Shown here piece by piece: positions 1-11,500 of a stretch of 64,000 nt of DNA. The stretch is taken from positions 434,001 to 498,000 of the forward strand of contig JAVTLE010000013.1 of NCBI GenBank assembly GCA_033439295.1, written 5' to 3'. The translations under genes were made by a program, and so were the position numbers. The notes beneath the pieces were generated by a model that saw only the letters and a list, made by a program, of their open reading frames with translations, had not been told where the DNA came from and ran no database searches. The DNA is from Deuterostichococcus epilithicus (Eukaryota > Chlorophyta > Trebouxiophyceae > Prasiolales > Stichococcaceae). Numbering within the stretch: position 1 is the first letter of the stretch; the number at the start of each line of letters is the position of its first letter.

Positions 1-2218
1 CTCTGTTGTGTGTGCCCACTGCAGGCCAGCTCGCTGCTTGCAGGCCTGACACTTGCACAGGCAAGTCAACACTCCAGCCGCCATGCTTGCTGCTGAAGCA
101 CTGCCAAGAGCTTGAACATGATCCAGAGGCTCGTTGTGTGTCTCGCTGACCCTGTAATGCGATGAAGCTGACGCATGTGGGTTTCTCGGTCCGACGTGGC
201 TACCCTTTGCTGCCTCTTGCAGTTTGCCATCGATAACGTGTGCCTGTCGACGGGGCCTGTGACGCCCACTGGCCCAACAGCCGCGCCAACGGCAGCGCCA
301 ACAACCCCCACTCTGGCGCCTACAAAGGCGCCCGCTGGAACTCCGACCACAGCGCCAACAGCCTCACCGACTGGTGCACCGACCACTGCGCCTACAGTCG
401 CGCCCAGCACACCGACTGCCGCGCCGTCCGTCATTCCTGCCACCTGCCCCTCCGGCGGCACCATAAACACCTTCGAGCAGGACACGGTACGAGTCCCTTG
501 ACTGTGGCTTCTGCTTCCACGATGCTGCTTACAGGCTGCCGTGCAGATGTGGTGGTCTGCAACACAGCACGGAGTGAAGTATGCAATGACAGCCATCGGA
601 CGCGTGCACCGGCATGACACTTGTTGCATGCGTGACGTGCAGCTGGGCAACCTCCTCAAGCTGGCGCCCATCACTCTGGGCGGCGTCACCCCGGCACTGG
701 GCGTGCCGCCGCTCAACCTCGTCAACTTGCTGGGCCCCCAGTTCGTCGGTGCGCGCACATTCTGCAGTGCTCTGCACTGTTCCACAAGACTACATACTGC
801 AGTGGTCTATGCCGCTTTGAGTGTCTGGTCCAGCTGCCAGCCTGGTTGCCGGTGTGCTCTGATGGAGGCTGACCTCCAGCCTGCGCTGTGCACAGGCTTC
901 AGCATCGGCGACTTCACCAACTCTGACAATGCCGCCTTCAAGGTGGGAGCTGGCAACCTGCTCATGGACATTCGTCCTGTAGTCAATCTGAGCGAGCCTG
1001 ACCTCAGTATCGGATGGCTCCGCTTTCACCCAACACATGAAACAAGTGTAACGCCACCTGGACCCGATCTCATTGGTGTGCTACCGCAGAGCGCGGTGGT
1101 GTCTCCCAACAACGCCATCTTCAACCTGGCAGGCCTGTCGGGGCTGCCCACCATTGCGCCGCTGCTCAACAACGTGCTCTCGCTGAGCCCCTTCCAGCTG
1201 AACAGCCTGTACATTTCCCCCATCTTCGCTGACAGCCAGGTCATCGCCTTCACTCCCTACACCGGAGGTGAGCGATGCAGCTCCAATGGTGTGTGCCGTC
1301 AGGTGGCTGAGTGGCGGCGGTTTCTCAATGCACATTCCGGTTGAGGCTTCAAACCATGACTCACCACTACTCTCTCGTATGCGCCGCAGCGGTGCTGGGG
1401 CAGCTGACCGGCGCGGGCACGCCGCTGAGGGTGACCGTCACCAAGGCTGCGGGGCCAGCTCTGGTCGTCTTCCCATCAGCCGACTTTGGCAGCATCGCCG
1501 GCGTGACCATCAGCGCCGTCGGCACCGGCCAGGTGGAAAGAGTGGTTTCTTCATCGATGCTTGAACGATGCACCTGCTGGGCGCATTCCACTGGCCTGCT
1601 GCAATGCAACGGCACCTCCATTCCAGCCAACTGCAGTGCCGGGCGCCGCTGCTAAGGACTCTGTTGTGTGTGCCCACTGCAGGCCAGCTCGCTGCTTGCA
1701 GGCCTGACACTTGCACAGGCAAGTCAACAATCCAGCCGCCATGCTTGCTGCTGAAGCACTGCCAAGAGCTTGAACATGATCCAGAGGCTCGATGTGTGTC
1801 TCGCTGACCTGCGATGCGATGAAGCTGGCGCATGTGGGTTTCTCGGTCCGACGTAGCTACCCTTTGCTGCCTCTTGCAGTTTGCCATCGACAACGTGTGC
1901 CTGTCGACGGGGCCTGTGACGCCCACTGGCCCAACAGCCGCGCCAACGGCAGCGCCAACAACACCCACTCTGGCGCTCACAAATGCGCCCGCTGGAACTC
2001 CGACCACAGCGCCAACAGCCTCACCGACTGGTGCACCGACCACTGCGCCGACCACTGCGCCAACACGCGCGCCGACTGCTGCGCCAACCACTGCGCCAAC
2101 CCTCGCGCCGACTGCTGCGCCGACCACTGCACCAACACTCGCGCCAACTGCTGCGCCGACACTTGCGCCTGTCAGCTGCCCAGCAGGCGGGACGCTCAAC
2201 AACTTCGAAAGTGACACG
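1..2218 (+). repeat. Tandem duplication, period about 1658 bp, of a six-exon module
   Basis: The stretch from base 1 reappears from about 1659 with exons and introns nearly identical, including the 36-base exon (25-60 and 1683-1718) and its GC-donor intron (61-222 and 1719-1879). Near-identity of intron sequence implies a recent duplication. The copies diverge within the APT linker, where the second copy has extra ACT-GCG-CCA type units (exon 1880-2218 is 113 codons, exon 223-486 is 88). Confidence 0.85.
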
Positions 2219-3626
2219 GTATCATCACCACATCTCTTCCTGATTTCCCAAAACTCTGGTCAAGGGCCAACAACATGTCTGGAGAGTTGCAAGCAGGGCA
2301 GGCGTCTGGACAGGTGCCACTTGCTATGGCCTGAACCCTAAACACAAGCATGTTGGTCTCAACCGTCGAGCTTGATGCCGTGCAGCTGGGCAACCTCCTC
2401 CAGCTGGCACCCATCACCCTGGGCGGCGTCACACCGGCGCTAGGCGTTCCGCCGCTCAATCTTGTCGACCTGCTGGGGCCGCAATACGTTGGTGCGTCTG
2501 GGCCACCATTGGCCTTTTATGGCGGTGTGCTGGCTGTGCATTTTGGCAGCTTGTTGATGCAACTGGCCCAGGGGTTACCAAGCTCACGATCAAGCCTCTT
2601 GCAGGTCTTGTTTGGTCACTGGGCTTGCTCATTGTCTAGCATCGCCGGTCTTAAAAACCTCGCTGCTGCGACGCAGGCTTCAGCATCGGAGACTTCACCA
2701 ACTCCGACAGTGCCGACTTCAGGGTGAGCTACCATGTGCACTTGCATCTCAGACGTGCATGCCCACAGGGCTATTGCCAGCTGCGCCTGCGTGGCAGCTG
2801 CAGCCGCAGGCGTGCTACTGCCGAGGCCAACAAAACGACGCCCAGTCACTCGCACGCACTAATACTGCAATGCTGCTTGCAAACAGAACGCGGTGGTGTC
2901 TCCCAACAACGCCATCTTCAACCTGGCGGGCCTGTCGGGGTTGCCCACCATCGCGCCACTGCTCAACAACGTTCTCTCGCTAACCCCCTTCCGGCTGAAC
3001 AGCCTGTACATTTCCCCGATCTTCGCTGACAGCCAAGTCATCACCTTCACGCCCTTCACTGGAGGTGCGCATGCAGCTGGACGTGGACTTTGCCCTCCTG
3101 CTCTATGTGAGATTATTGACCCATATTCAAGTTCCAGCACCGCCTTTGGCGCTGATTACCGGCTTGCGCATGTGATTCGCAGCGGTGCTGGGGAGCCTCA
3201 CTGGCAGAGGCAACCCACTGAAAATCACCATTCTCAAGACGGACGGACCCATCGAGATCAGATTCCCCGTGGCCGACTTCGGCAGCGTCGCCGGCGTGAC
3301 CATCAGCGCCGTCGGCACTGGAGATGTAAGAATGCCTGCTCGTTTGGGTGCATCTTGAGTAACCCTGCAATCTGAACAGCTGGTTCACATCGCACAATGT
3401 CCATCTTTAATCCGCATCATGCTGTCACATCCTGTTGCGGATGCCAGCGTGCTCACAGGCCCCAAAGTCGCAGCTTTGGCCAGCAGGGCTGCCGAACCAT
3501 GCGGCCTGGGTGAGGTCCTCCGGTGGCGGCTGAGCCAAGTCTTCGTGGCTGTCGCAGGCGAGCTCGCTGCTGCCGGGTCTGTCGCTGGCCCAATTCGCCA
3601 TCGACAACGTCTGTTTGACTGCCTGA
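25..3626 (+). CDS. Secreted modular repeat protein, 3' part (5' end outside window)
   Basis: Thirteen exons chain with matching phases: 25-60, 223-486, 643-748, 896-942, 1090-1267, 1390-1532, 1683-1718, 1880-2218, 2386-2491, 2677-2723, 2887-3064, 3183-3325, 3558-3626 (TGA). They encode the end of one module and two complete copies of a roughly 190-residue module rich in predicted beta strands. Recurring landmarks are LGNLL.LAPITLGGVTPALG, FSIGDFTNSD, NNAIFNLAGLSGLPT, SPIFADSQVI, a G-rich strand ending in VTISAVGTG, and a final FAIDNVCL. That last motif resembles the closing strand of jelly-roll or carbohydrate-binding-like domains (inference). Linkers of repeated APT/TAPT tripeptides, probably O-glycosylated, separate the modules, so a cell-wall or extracellular matrix role is likely. 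I do not recognise a named family. The gene starts upstream of the window, and its start and signal peptide are not seen. Confidence 0.75.
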
Positions 3627-4920
3627 GCAAGACTGTAGAGTAGGGCGTCAACAAGGACATTGAAAATCTCTGAAAGGTGATGGTCAACGCCGCTGCGCCA
3701 GGCCAGGCACGCCGCTGCAGCACCAGTCTACTGTGCGCAGCGGCAAGCCTGGCCGCAGCAGCACGCACGCGCATCGCGGAGCTTCGTGTATCGACAGGGG
3801 GGCAGCCAGCAGCCAGTTCGATCTCTATTGGTCTCGTGGTTTTTGGCGGCCATGCATGCATATGCAAATGGCCGGATAGAGTAGTCGTGAGCAGATAGAT
3901 TAGACATTCATCGCGTACTTCACATTGCCAATTCCCGCAGCAGCCTTGGGGATGATCCTTCGAACATTTTTCTGCAGCACGCATGCAGCAACGTGGACTG
4001 TTTCTATCGGATCAGGGTTTCATTCCATTTATGTTCGTAGCAGGACGTGAGGGCGTTTGTCATTGGTGCTCAATCAATGCAGCATCGTCGCCAGATTGGA
4101 TTGTGGTCGTCGTTGCAGAGTAGTTGTTACAGAGACATACCGCTCGACCTGTTCATCATCCTAAGCCTGAAATGTCAACATACCGAAATACTGTGCCCGG
4201 TTTTTTTACTGCTGTTGTGATTGCAGTAGGTGCGTGAAGTCGTGCACTTGCCTCATCGCCGACCGCACTGTCCGGTCTCATGACTGCAATATGTGGCGCG
4301 TACTCTCACATTTGGCTACTACATGTCTGCTCTATGGCGAAAGGTTAATTTCGCAATTCATGAAGCGGTTGGATGCTCCTTGCTATGTGGAAATGAAGAG
4401 GCTTTTCAGCCGCCCCAGCCTCCTCCCTCGTCAGTGCCAAGAAAATGACCAGATTGTGATCATCAACCCTGCGGCTGTTCCAGACCCGCCCGGCTTGCGC
4501 GAACACCCGAGTGCATAGGATGCAGCACGCAGAAGACATGAACTAAGAATGTGAACAGGTCCAGCAGTCTTTCGCGCGACAAGTTACCGGCCCTCTGGCT
4601 GCTGCTTTTGCGGACACTTATTTTAGACGTTGACTCGCCGTTCAAACAGAGACGACAGGCAGTAGCCGCACCCAACTTCGTTTGTTTGCGAGAGCCGGCC
4701 TCACCAACGCCTGAAGTTGAGATATTCCGTCCAAGCTGAGCTTAGACTGCAGGAAAGCTACTTAATACAGGCAGGAGCAGTGCTTGCGAACAAGGGTCAA
4801 CTCCTGGACCTTTCATGCCTCACATATCGTTTCTGAGGCAGGCTCTCCAATCGCGCCTTGTTGCAACAGCAGCTGTCACAGCCGTGCCGACGAACGGGCT
4901 TCTTTCCAACAGGTTTGAGC
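3627..4920. other. Intergenic stretch
   Basis: 3' flank of the modular protein gene and 5' flank of the membrane protein gene. Base composition is less GC-rich than in the genes. Short open frames exist on both strands, but none can be chained to other exons or shows a recognisable domain. Confidence 0.5.
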
Positions 4921-7819
4921 ATGCCGCGCAAAGACGACGCAGGGTGGCTGTCCGAGGGGCTCGACGAGCATGAAGTGTCGCGCAGCGGCAAGAGCGGTCC
5001 TAGCATCATGTCGATGCTGAGTTCGCCGCTGAGGCGGCTCAGCAACACTGTCCGGCGTTCTAGCCGCCCGGGCAGCAATGACGGCGGCGGCAGCACCGCG
5101 GCGGCCGCCATGAGCAAGACCGGCAGCAACCCCTTCACAGGTGCTGCTGCAAATATGGCGAAGTGTTCTCGCCACGACAAAAAGTTGCCATGTGGAAAGC
5201 GACTATAAGCTCCATTTGCCCACCTCGACCTCAGTCTTGACAATATGCAAACCCGGCAAGCTCACATGTCATGTGCTGGGCAGCATAGAGTTCGCCACAG
5301 TGGCAGGGCCGGCGGCGTCAGCCCAGTCCTTTACGGAGGGCATGGCAGGACCCCGACAGCCGCCCACGCCGCTGGCGCAGCGCGCGCAATCGCAGACGCT
5401 GCCGTCAGGACGCGACGCCGCTGGCCGCCCGGCGGCAGCGCTGGAGCGGCGCTGCCCCGGGTGTCTGNCAGCGGNGACGGCGGCAGGCGTGCCAGCGCAA
5501 ACGGCGGCGCTCGCATCAGCAACTGCGGCGTCCCGGAGGATGACATGTCCCCATATAGGCGCACATTCTCCAGAACCTCCATGCAGGTGAAGCACTCATC
5601 CCAGGTGCAGCCCAGAGCTGCGTATGTTCCTGTGACAGGGGACCGTGACAAAGACGTTTTCAGCACACGGATCAGGGGAGCAGCAAGTTCCCAGTTTGCG
5701 GCGCCATACGAACGGCCAGGTCTCTGCATCAAGGCGCAATGGGTCCTGCCACCATGTGGAATGCATTCATCCGAGGGGTGCGCCTGACCCTGCATCAGCG
5801 TTTGACCCATCGGTGCATACAATTGCGGTTGTGCATCAGGGCAGGTGTGGTATCCATATTTCCCTGAGTTGTTGCAGGGCATGCTGTCCCGCATTACCGC
5901 CGGCGGCGGCGGCGGCAGCGGCGGCGGCGGGAGCCGCCTGTCGGCCACGGGCGAGCATGCACCCTCACAGAAGTCAGCGGCGACCACCCCGGCTCCCACG
6001 CAGCAGCCTGGGCCAGTCTCCCCCAGGTGACTGCCAGTGGAGCGCCGCATGAAACCTGGCGTTCATGCATCGCAATGCAGGTGGAGGTTCATCTGCAAAC
6101 ATATCCTCTGATCCCGAATGCACGGGCAGCACTATGGCAGCTACCGATGCTGGCTTCGTAGATCTGCTTTCACGACGCCGGCAGTAGCGCGGCAGGAGCA
6201 GATGCACCAATGCAGCAGCTCTTCAACTTCCGGCGCCTCGCCTGCCAAGGCTGTTCAGCGCCCACCCCACGGCGCCCTCACACAGCTTATCACTCTCATT
6301 TAGACGGCGCTCTCCCCTCACCAAGACCCTTGCTGCAGGGTGGCCGCGCCCAAAGCGCACGTTGGTGAGGCCATGCGCGCGCAGCGGGCGCCGCCGGCGT
6401 CACTGACGGCAGAGCAGAAGGACACTGCCCGGCTGCAGTCGCTGCAGGACGCAGCACGGGCGCGGCCGCTGGCCCCCCCTCACAGTAGCAGTGCGTTGTC
6501 CAGGCAGCTCCCTGCTCAGCTCCCGGCAAGCTGGCACAATGTTGCAGACAGGGACAGCACTAGGACGGCTGTGCGGTCCTCTCTTGCCTGCCTGCAGACT
6601 CACAGGACTGCGTAGCATGATGATGGCATGACGGTCCGGCCCTGTGCCGTCGCGCATCCTGCTTGAATTGCCTCACTGCCATGCAGAGGACGAATTCGCC
6701 GACGTGCCCCTCGAGTTGCTGCCAGCCGCAGAGCACAGCGGCTCGCCCAGGCAGCCAGCTCGCCCGCCTGGCGCCAGCAGGAGCAGCGACAGCCTGCTCC
6801 AGCCGCATGGGCTGCGGCATGCGTATGGCAGCCAGCCAGCTGTTGCAGTCACTGGTGTCGCTGCCAAGTCTGCCAGGTCTGGCGCCAAGGACGAGGCATT
6901 CGTGCAGACTGGCGGCTCAGCAGGCACAAAGCTCAACCCGGTAGGCGGAAGGGGGGCAGCTGCCATGCCGCTGCTGATTAATGCATACACTGCTGCCGCC
7001 GCCGCGAGGCCAGGCGAGTCGCACCACGAGCCGGGCAGCCCCCTGCTCAGCGGCCAGCAGCAGGGCGAGAGCCGCAGCTGGCTGTCCCAGATGTTCCCCA
7101 GGAGGTGGGCAAATCAGACGGTGAACCATGCACATTGTCATTATCAGAGCAGGGTTCGAAATCGCTCGAGCTGCGGATCGCAGACCTAGCTGGAAGACGC
7201 CGTGATGTGGTGTCTGCTGTTGTTGCAGGTGGCTGTCACTGCACGACGAGTTGCCCAGCCAGCATCCCGGGCTAATTACACCCAGCAGCGGCAGCGTGGC
7301 GCCCGCGGCGGCGACCACAGACTACCGAAAAAAGTCAGCAGCCTACATCGAGTGCGTCACCGACAGCTTGCATGTTCCACGCTGTCCGTGCGTGCACGGG
7401 TGCAGCGTACATGCGGCTGTGCCTCGACATGGTTCATGGCTGCCTGCCATGGCAAGTCCTGATGTCGTCAGAAAGGGCATGGCAAAATAAGACGACAAAC
7501 TGATCACGATGACGATGACTCACTGTCCTATGAATGTTCCAGGTACCTGCAGGACCTGCGACATCAGATTGGCGGCCGACTGACGCAACTGACGCCCTTT
7601 GACATAGAGTCAAATGGCGCAGGCGCACAGGGCGCGCAGCAGCAGCAGCGGCGGTGCTGTGGCGCCGGCAGAAAGTGTGGCTGGACGGGAGCCATACTCT
7701 CTACGCTGCTGGGCATCGCTTTCCTGACTCTGCTCACACTGTGGTGGTCAGCCCACCACTATGACGCACACAGGAGCCGCCAGGTGCTGTCCCCTCCGCC
7801 GCCACCACAATCAGGCTGA
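4921..7819 (+). CDS. Single-pass C-terminal membrane protein, unknown function
   Basis: Starts at ATG 4921 (MPRKDDAGWLSEG). Likely exons: 4921-5140, 5322-5586, 5878-6026, about 6216-6300, about 6339-6525, 6687-7104, 7229-7351, 7543-7819 (TGA). The last three chain in exact phase; the boundaries of the two middle exons are uncertain. The protein is Ser/Ala/Gly-rich and mostly disordered, with basic Ser/Thr stretches such as MSPYRRTFSRTSMQ that look like phosphosites. It ends with a Cys-rich basic patch, one hydrophobic helix (AILSTLLGIAFLTLLTLWW) and a short His/Pro-rich tail, which suggests a tail-anchored or type II topology. N bases at 5468 and 5475 coincide with a required change of frame, so the deposited sequence is wrong there. 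I do not recognise a family. Confidence 0.55.
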
Positions 7820-8526
7820 CACTGGATGGGTTTGTGGCCCTCTGTTTGTAACTATACGAGGCTGCTTACTTTGACCGCCGCCTCCCGTCTGAACACTTCA
7901 ATCGAGGCGTGCAAAGATCAGGCAAAGATGAAATGCAGACCGCCACAGTGGCTTCGGCGGTGAATGTGGATTTTCCGAATTTGTGACCGCACCACATCCG
8001 GCTGGATTCACCAAACTCGACTTGTCACGTTCCAAGCGGATAGCAGTAGACAGCGCCCATCTTGGATCTTTGCCAGTTCGGCACACGAACACGCTTTGTG
8101 GCCTTCCGCGCCTGAGTCGGCACTGTGAAAGTGTTCAAGCACAGAAAGACGTCTGTCTTCTGAAGCACGTTCGTTCACGGCAAAGGGAACTCCTCATACG
8201 AACGGTGCCGTACATCACGACAACCTCTGTAGTCATCAGGAGATGGCTGGTGTGTTTGTGCGCTGCTGAAGGATGGGAGAAGGTAGCCTTGGCACCACTC
8301 TGCGCGCGTTGTAAGCTTGACGGTGAGCATCTGACGCTTTTCATCATGCATCTGCTTGCAAACATGTACTGACTCTGGTCGTCTGGCTGACAGGGCGCAG
8401 CAGGCGGACAGAGCGGTCATTGTCGCCGCCACAGCGGTGAGGCCAGTGTTGAGTATTGCAAAATCCCTGCCTCTGAGCTTGCATGCCCGTCATGTCGCCG
8501 TGCCCTTCGAAACCTTCGAAATCCTA
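7820..8526. other. Intergenic stretch
   Basis: Holds the 3' UTR of the membrane protein gene and presumably the promoter and 5' UTR of the RBM5-like gene. No chainable coding exon was found on either strand. Confidence 0.5.
7847..7851 (+). terminator. TGTAA polyadenylation signal
   Basis: TGTAA lies 28 bases after the TGA at 7817-7819. UGUAA is the usual poly(A) signal of chlorophyte algae, which supports both the gene end and the taxonomic guess. Confidence 0.6.
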
Positions 8527-11500
8527 ATGGTGTCGGGCCTGCGCTGCAGGCAGAGGCACCGTGATCGTTCTGCATCGGTGTCGCCAGCCAGGCGCAGCGA
8601 TCGTCGGGACGACTCGTCCAGGAGCGACCACCGCAGGTCAGCGGGATGCCTGCTGTCCGGCAGCTGCGCGAGTCGCAGCCGGGCCATCAACCACAGCATT
8701 GCGGCGCTCCTGCAGTGCATCCATCTCAGCTGTGCTCGACACCATCCTGCTGCTCCGTGTGGCAGACTGCCTCCAGACTCGGCTGCGCAAAGCCTGCATC
8801 GCGGGTCCAGTGCCGGATGTGTCTCGACCACCACTTATCACGTATGCAGGAGCAGGCACCGGGATAGCAGCCGGGACCGCCGCCGCACCTTGGAGAGGCA
8901 CAGGTCCAGGGACAGGGACGATCGGGACAGGCTGCGCCATGCCCAGCACGGCAGCAGCCACAGGCGCCATGGGGACGAGCGCTCGGACCGCGCAGAGCGC
9001 ACAGACCGGGGCGGGTCCTGGCGCAGCGCCGAGCGGCGCAGCGCCGAGCGGGACCGAAGAGGAGGTTTCTGCTGAACAGAGCGCCACCTCAGAGCCGAGC
9101 CCCCGCCGCCATGCCAACCGCCCTCCTGCGCTCCCGCCAGCGGCATCCCACTAGGCGCACCCCCCCTGACCTCTGGGCGCCTGCCGACCCGCAGATGCGG
9201 CTGCGCGCGACTTCAGGCCCGGCGGCCGGGAACATGACGGCGGTGGCGGCCTGGCCGCAGCGCGAGCGACACTTGCAGAGACGCAGGTGCGGCAGCCGTG
9301 TTCAGGCTCGGCCAGAAGGGCGTTGGGAGCGCAGCAGTCTGTCGAGATGATGCGAGTCGCATTTTGAACGCGGTACTGGTGCCAGGTCAAGGCGCCCAGA
9401 CGCGGTCCTGCGACAATCGGAGGGCACAGCTCTTCCGCCCTTTGGCGTCCGCTCTCAAGGCTGAGGCGCTCTGAGCCAGTTAGAAACCCTGCAGGCCGCG
9501 GTGGGGCAACAGCACGCTGCGTCTGCCTTGCTTGGCTGCGGGCTAGCAGGGTCGCCAATCATGCATGGATGCGGGTGGAGTTTGGAGAGGACGCGGCCTC
9601 TCAAACTTGTTTGGTGATATTTGATCTGAATTTTGAGGACAAAAGAAGATTCCGGTCTTGCAGGCAGGCGGTTATGATAATCGCTGGTGCGGCGGCAAGG
9701 CGGCAGCGGCATCGGGGGCGGGCGGCGTCCTGGCTGCAGGCAAGCACATCTTTGACCGTTCCCAGCTCGAGCAGCAGCAGTCTGTAACAGGCTGAAGGCA
9801 TCCAAGGCGGCTGCGCAAGGCGCCAGCGTGGCGTTTGCTGCACCCTGCTGGAGCGCGGCCCTGCAGGCAGCCAGGAGAACTGGGCTGCACCGCTTGCACG
9901 AGCCCTCAGGACCGGCCACGGATGGCCAGCGAGCGCTGCCTATGTCACAGCCCTCTGAAGCTGAACACTACGTCTGCCAAGTCCTGGAGGGCTCATAGAG
10001 GGCTCGGGCTCATGATGGCACCCAGGCAACGCCCACCCTGGAGACGACTACGACCCTTTCAGCGCCGACGGCAGCGAGGACGGGGAATGGCCGGCACAGC
10101 AGGCGACGCGGGAGCCGCCATCGCACACAGTCTTTCTGAAGGTGCGGCGGCCTCACAGTCTTTCTGAAGGTGTGGAGGCCTGCTTTGGTGACACAGAAAC
10201 GGGCCCGGCTGCATGCTGGCCCCCTGCTGCAGACTGTGGCGGCGTCTCGTCTCAACTTTCCTGTGTCCTTGCAGTTCTGCTGCTCAAATTGAGACGCACC
10301 GCAAAACGCAGCACATTGGACGGATAACTTTAGGCGGCTGTGCTGCAGGGCGTGCCGTTCCACAAGGACGAAAACGATGTGCGGCAGCTGTTCTCAGGTG
10401 CCAAGCCTTGCCCCCTTCCGCCCACGGTCGTGACGTGGCCCAGACGCTTGCAAGACACAACAAAGAATGCGCTGCCGCAGCTCGCAGCAGTGCGACGGCT
10501 TCTGAGCTGTGGCTGATCGCACAGCGCACACAGGGCAGAGCCAACTCAGCGGCACTGCGTGCCTGTCCCTGCTCACGCGCAGCCATGGGTCGTTGCTGAA
10601 TGATGCTGGAAATGCAAAGTGTTCAGAATCGAGATAAGTTCAAATATGTTTGAGGTTTCGAGAATACATTCTGTGTGCCGGTCGGCTACCCCGCAGCGTG
10701 GCCCGAATTGGTGGATGTGCGACTGTCGCGCGACGCGCAGGGCCAGTCTAGGGGCTTCGCCTTCCTGGTGCGTCTGGGGTTCAGCTAATTCAGCGTCTGA
10801 AGTTCATCACTGTGGGAAAACGGGCAAAAGGTCATGACAGACGACAGCCACGACCAGGATCACGGTTTGGCTGTGTCGGATTACAATGCTGCTGTTTGAA
10901 TGCGCTGCCTGCCAAACAGGAGTTCACGCATGCGGACTACGCGCGGGCGCTGGTGGAGTCGCCGGCGAGCGGGAGGCTGCAGTTTCCGGACGCGCGGATG
11001 GCGATGACGATGCAGTATTCGCGGGCACGGCCAGGCGGCGGCTTCGGCGGCGGCGAGCACGGCGGCAGCGGTGGTGGGGAGGGCCGGGACTGGGCGTGCG
11101 ACATGTGCCAGGCCTCCAACTTTGGCAGGCAAGAAGGGGGTGGAAAGGGTGCCCTCATGTCTGCCCTGCAGCTGCTAGGGTTTCGATGAATGTCGCATGA
11201 GCATGCGCACACGCTTCCGCTCCCGCAGAGCGCGTCTCACTCTCGACCTGCCTTGGCCCAGCATGATGGTGCGATCGCGCACAAGCAGTCGAGACCAATC
11301 GGCTAAACAGGTGAACTGCGCTGCACACAGGCGGATGGAGTGCCACCAGTGCAGTACGCCACGGCCCAAGCAGCCGCGGCGGGTCACGATCGACGTGGAC
11401 GCGCCGACGAGCGTCCTCAAGGTCTCCAACCTCGTCGACACCCTCACGTGCGGCTGCTGGTTGGCTGCCCTTAATCGGCTTTGCTCCTTGGAAGGGCGCC

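Noticed and set aside
3385-3984. Long minus-strand ORF of about 200 residues
   Set aside because: It overlaps the end of the modular protein gene, whose exons are supported by paralogous copies; a GC-rich shadow.
7141-7200. tRNA-like B box GGTTCGAAATC
   Set aside because: No convincing A box or acceptor stem at the right distance upstream; the bases fall in an intron of the membrane protein gene.
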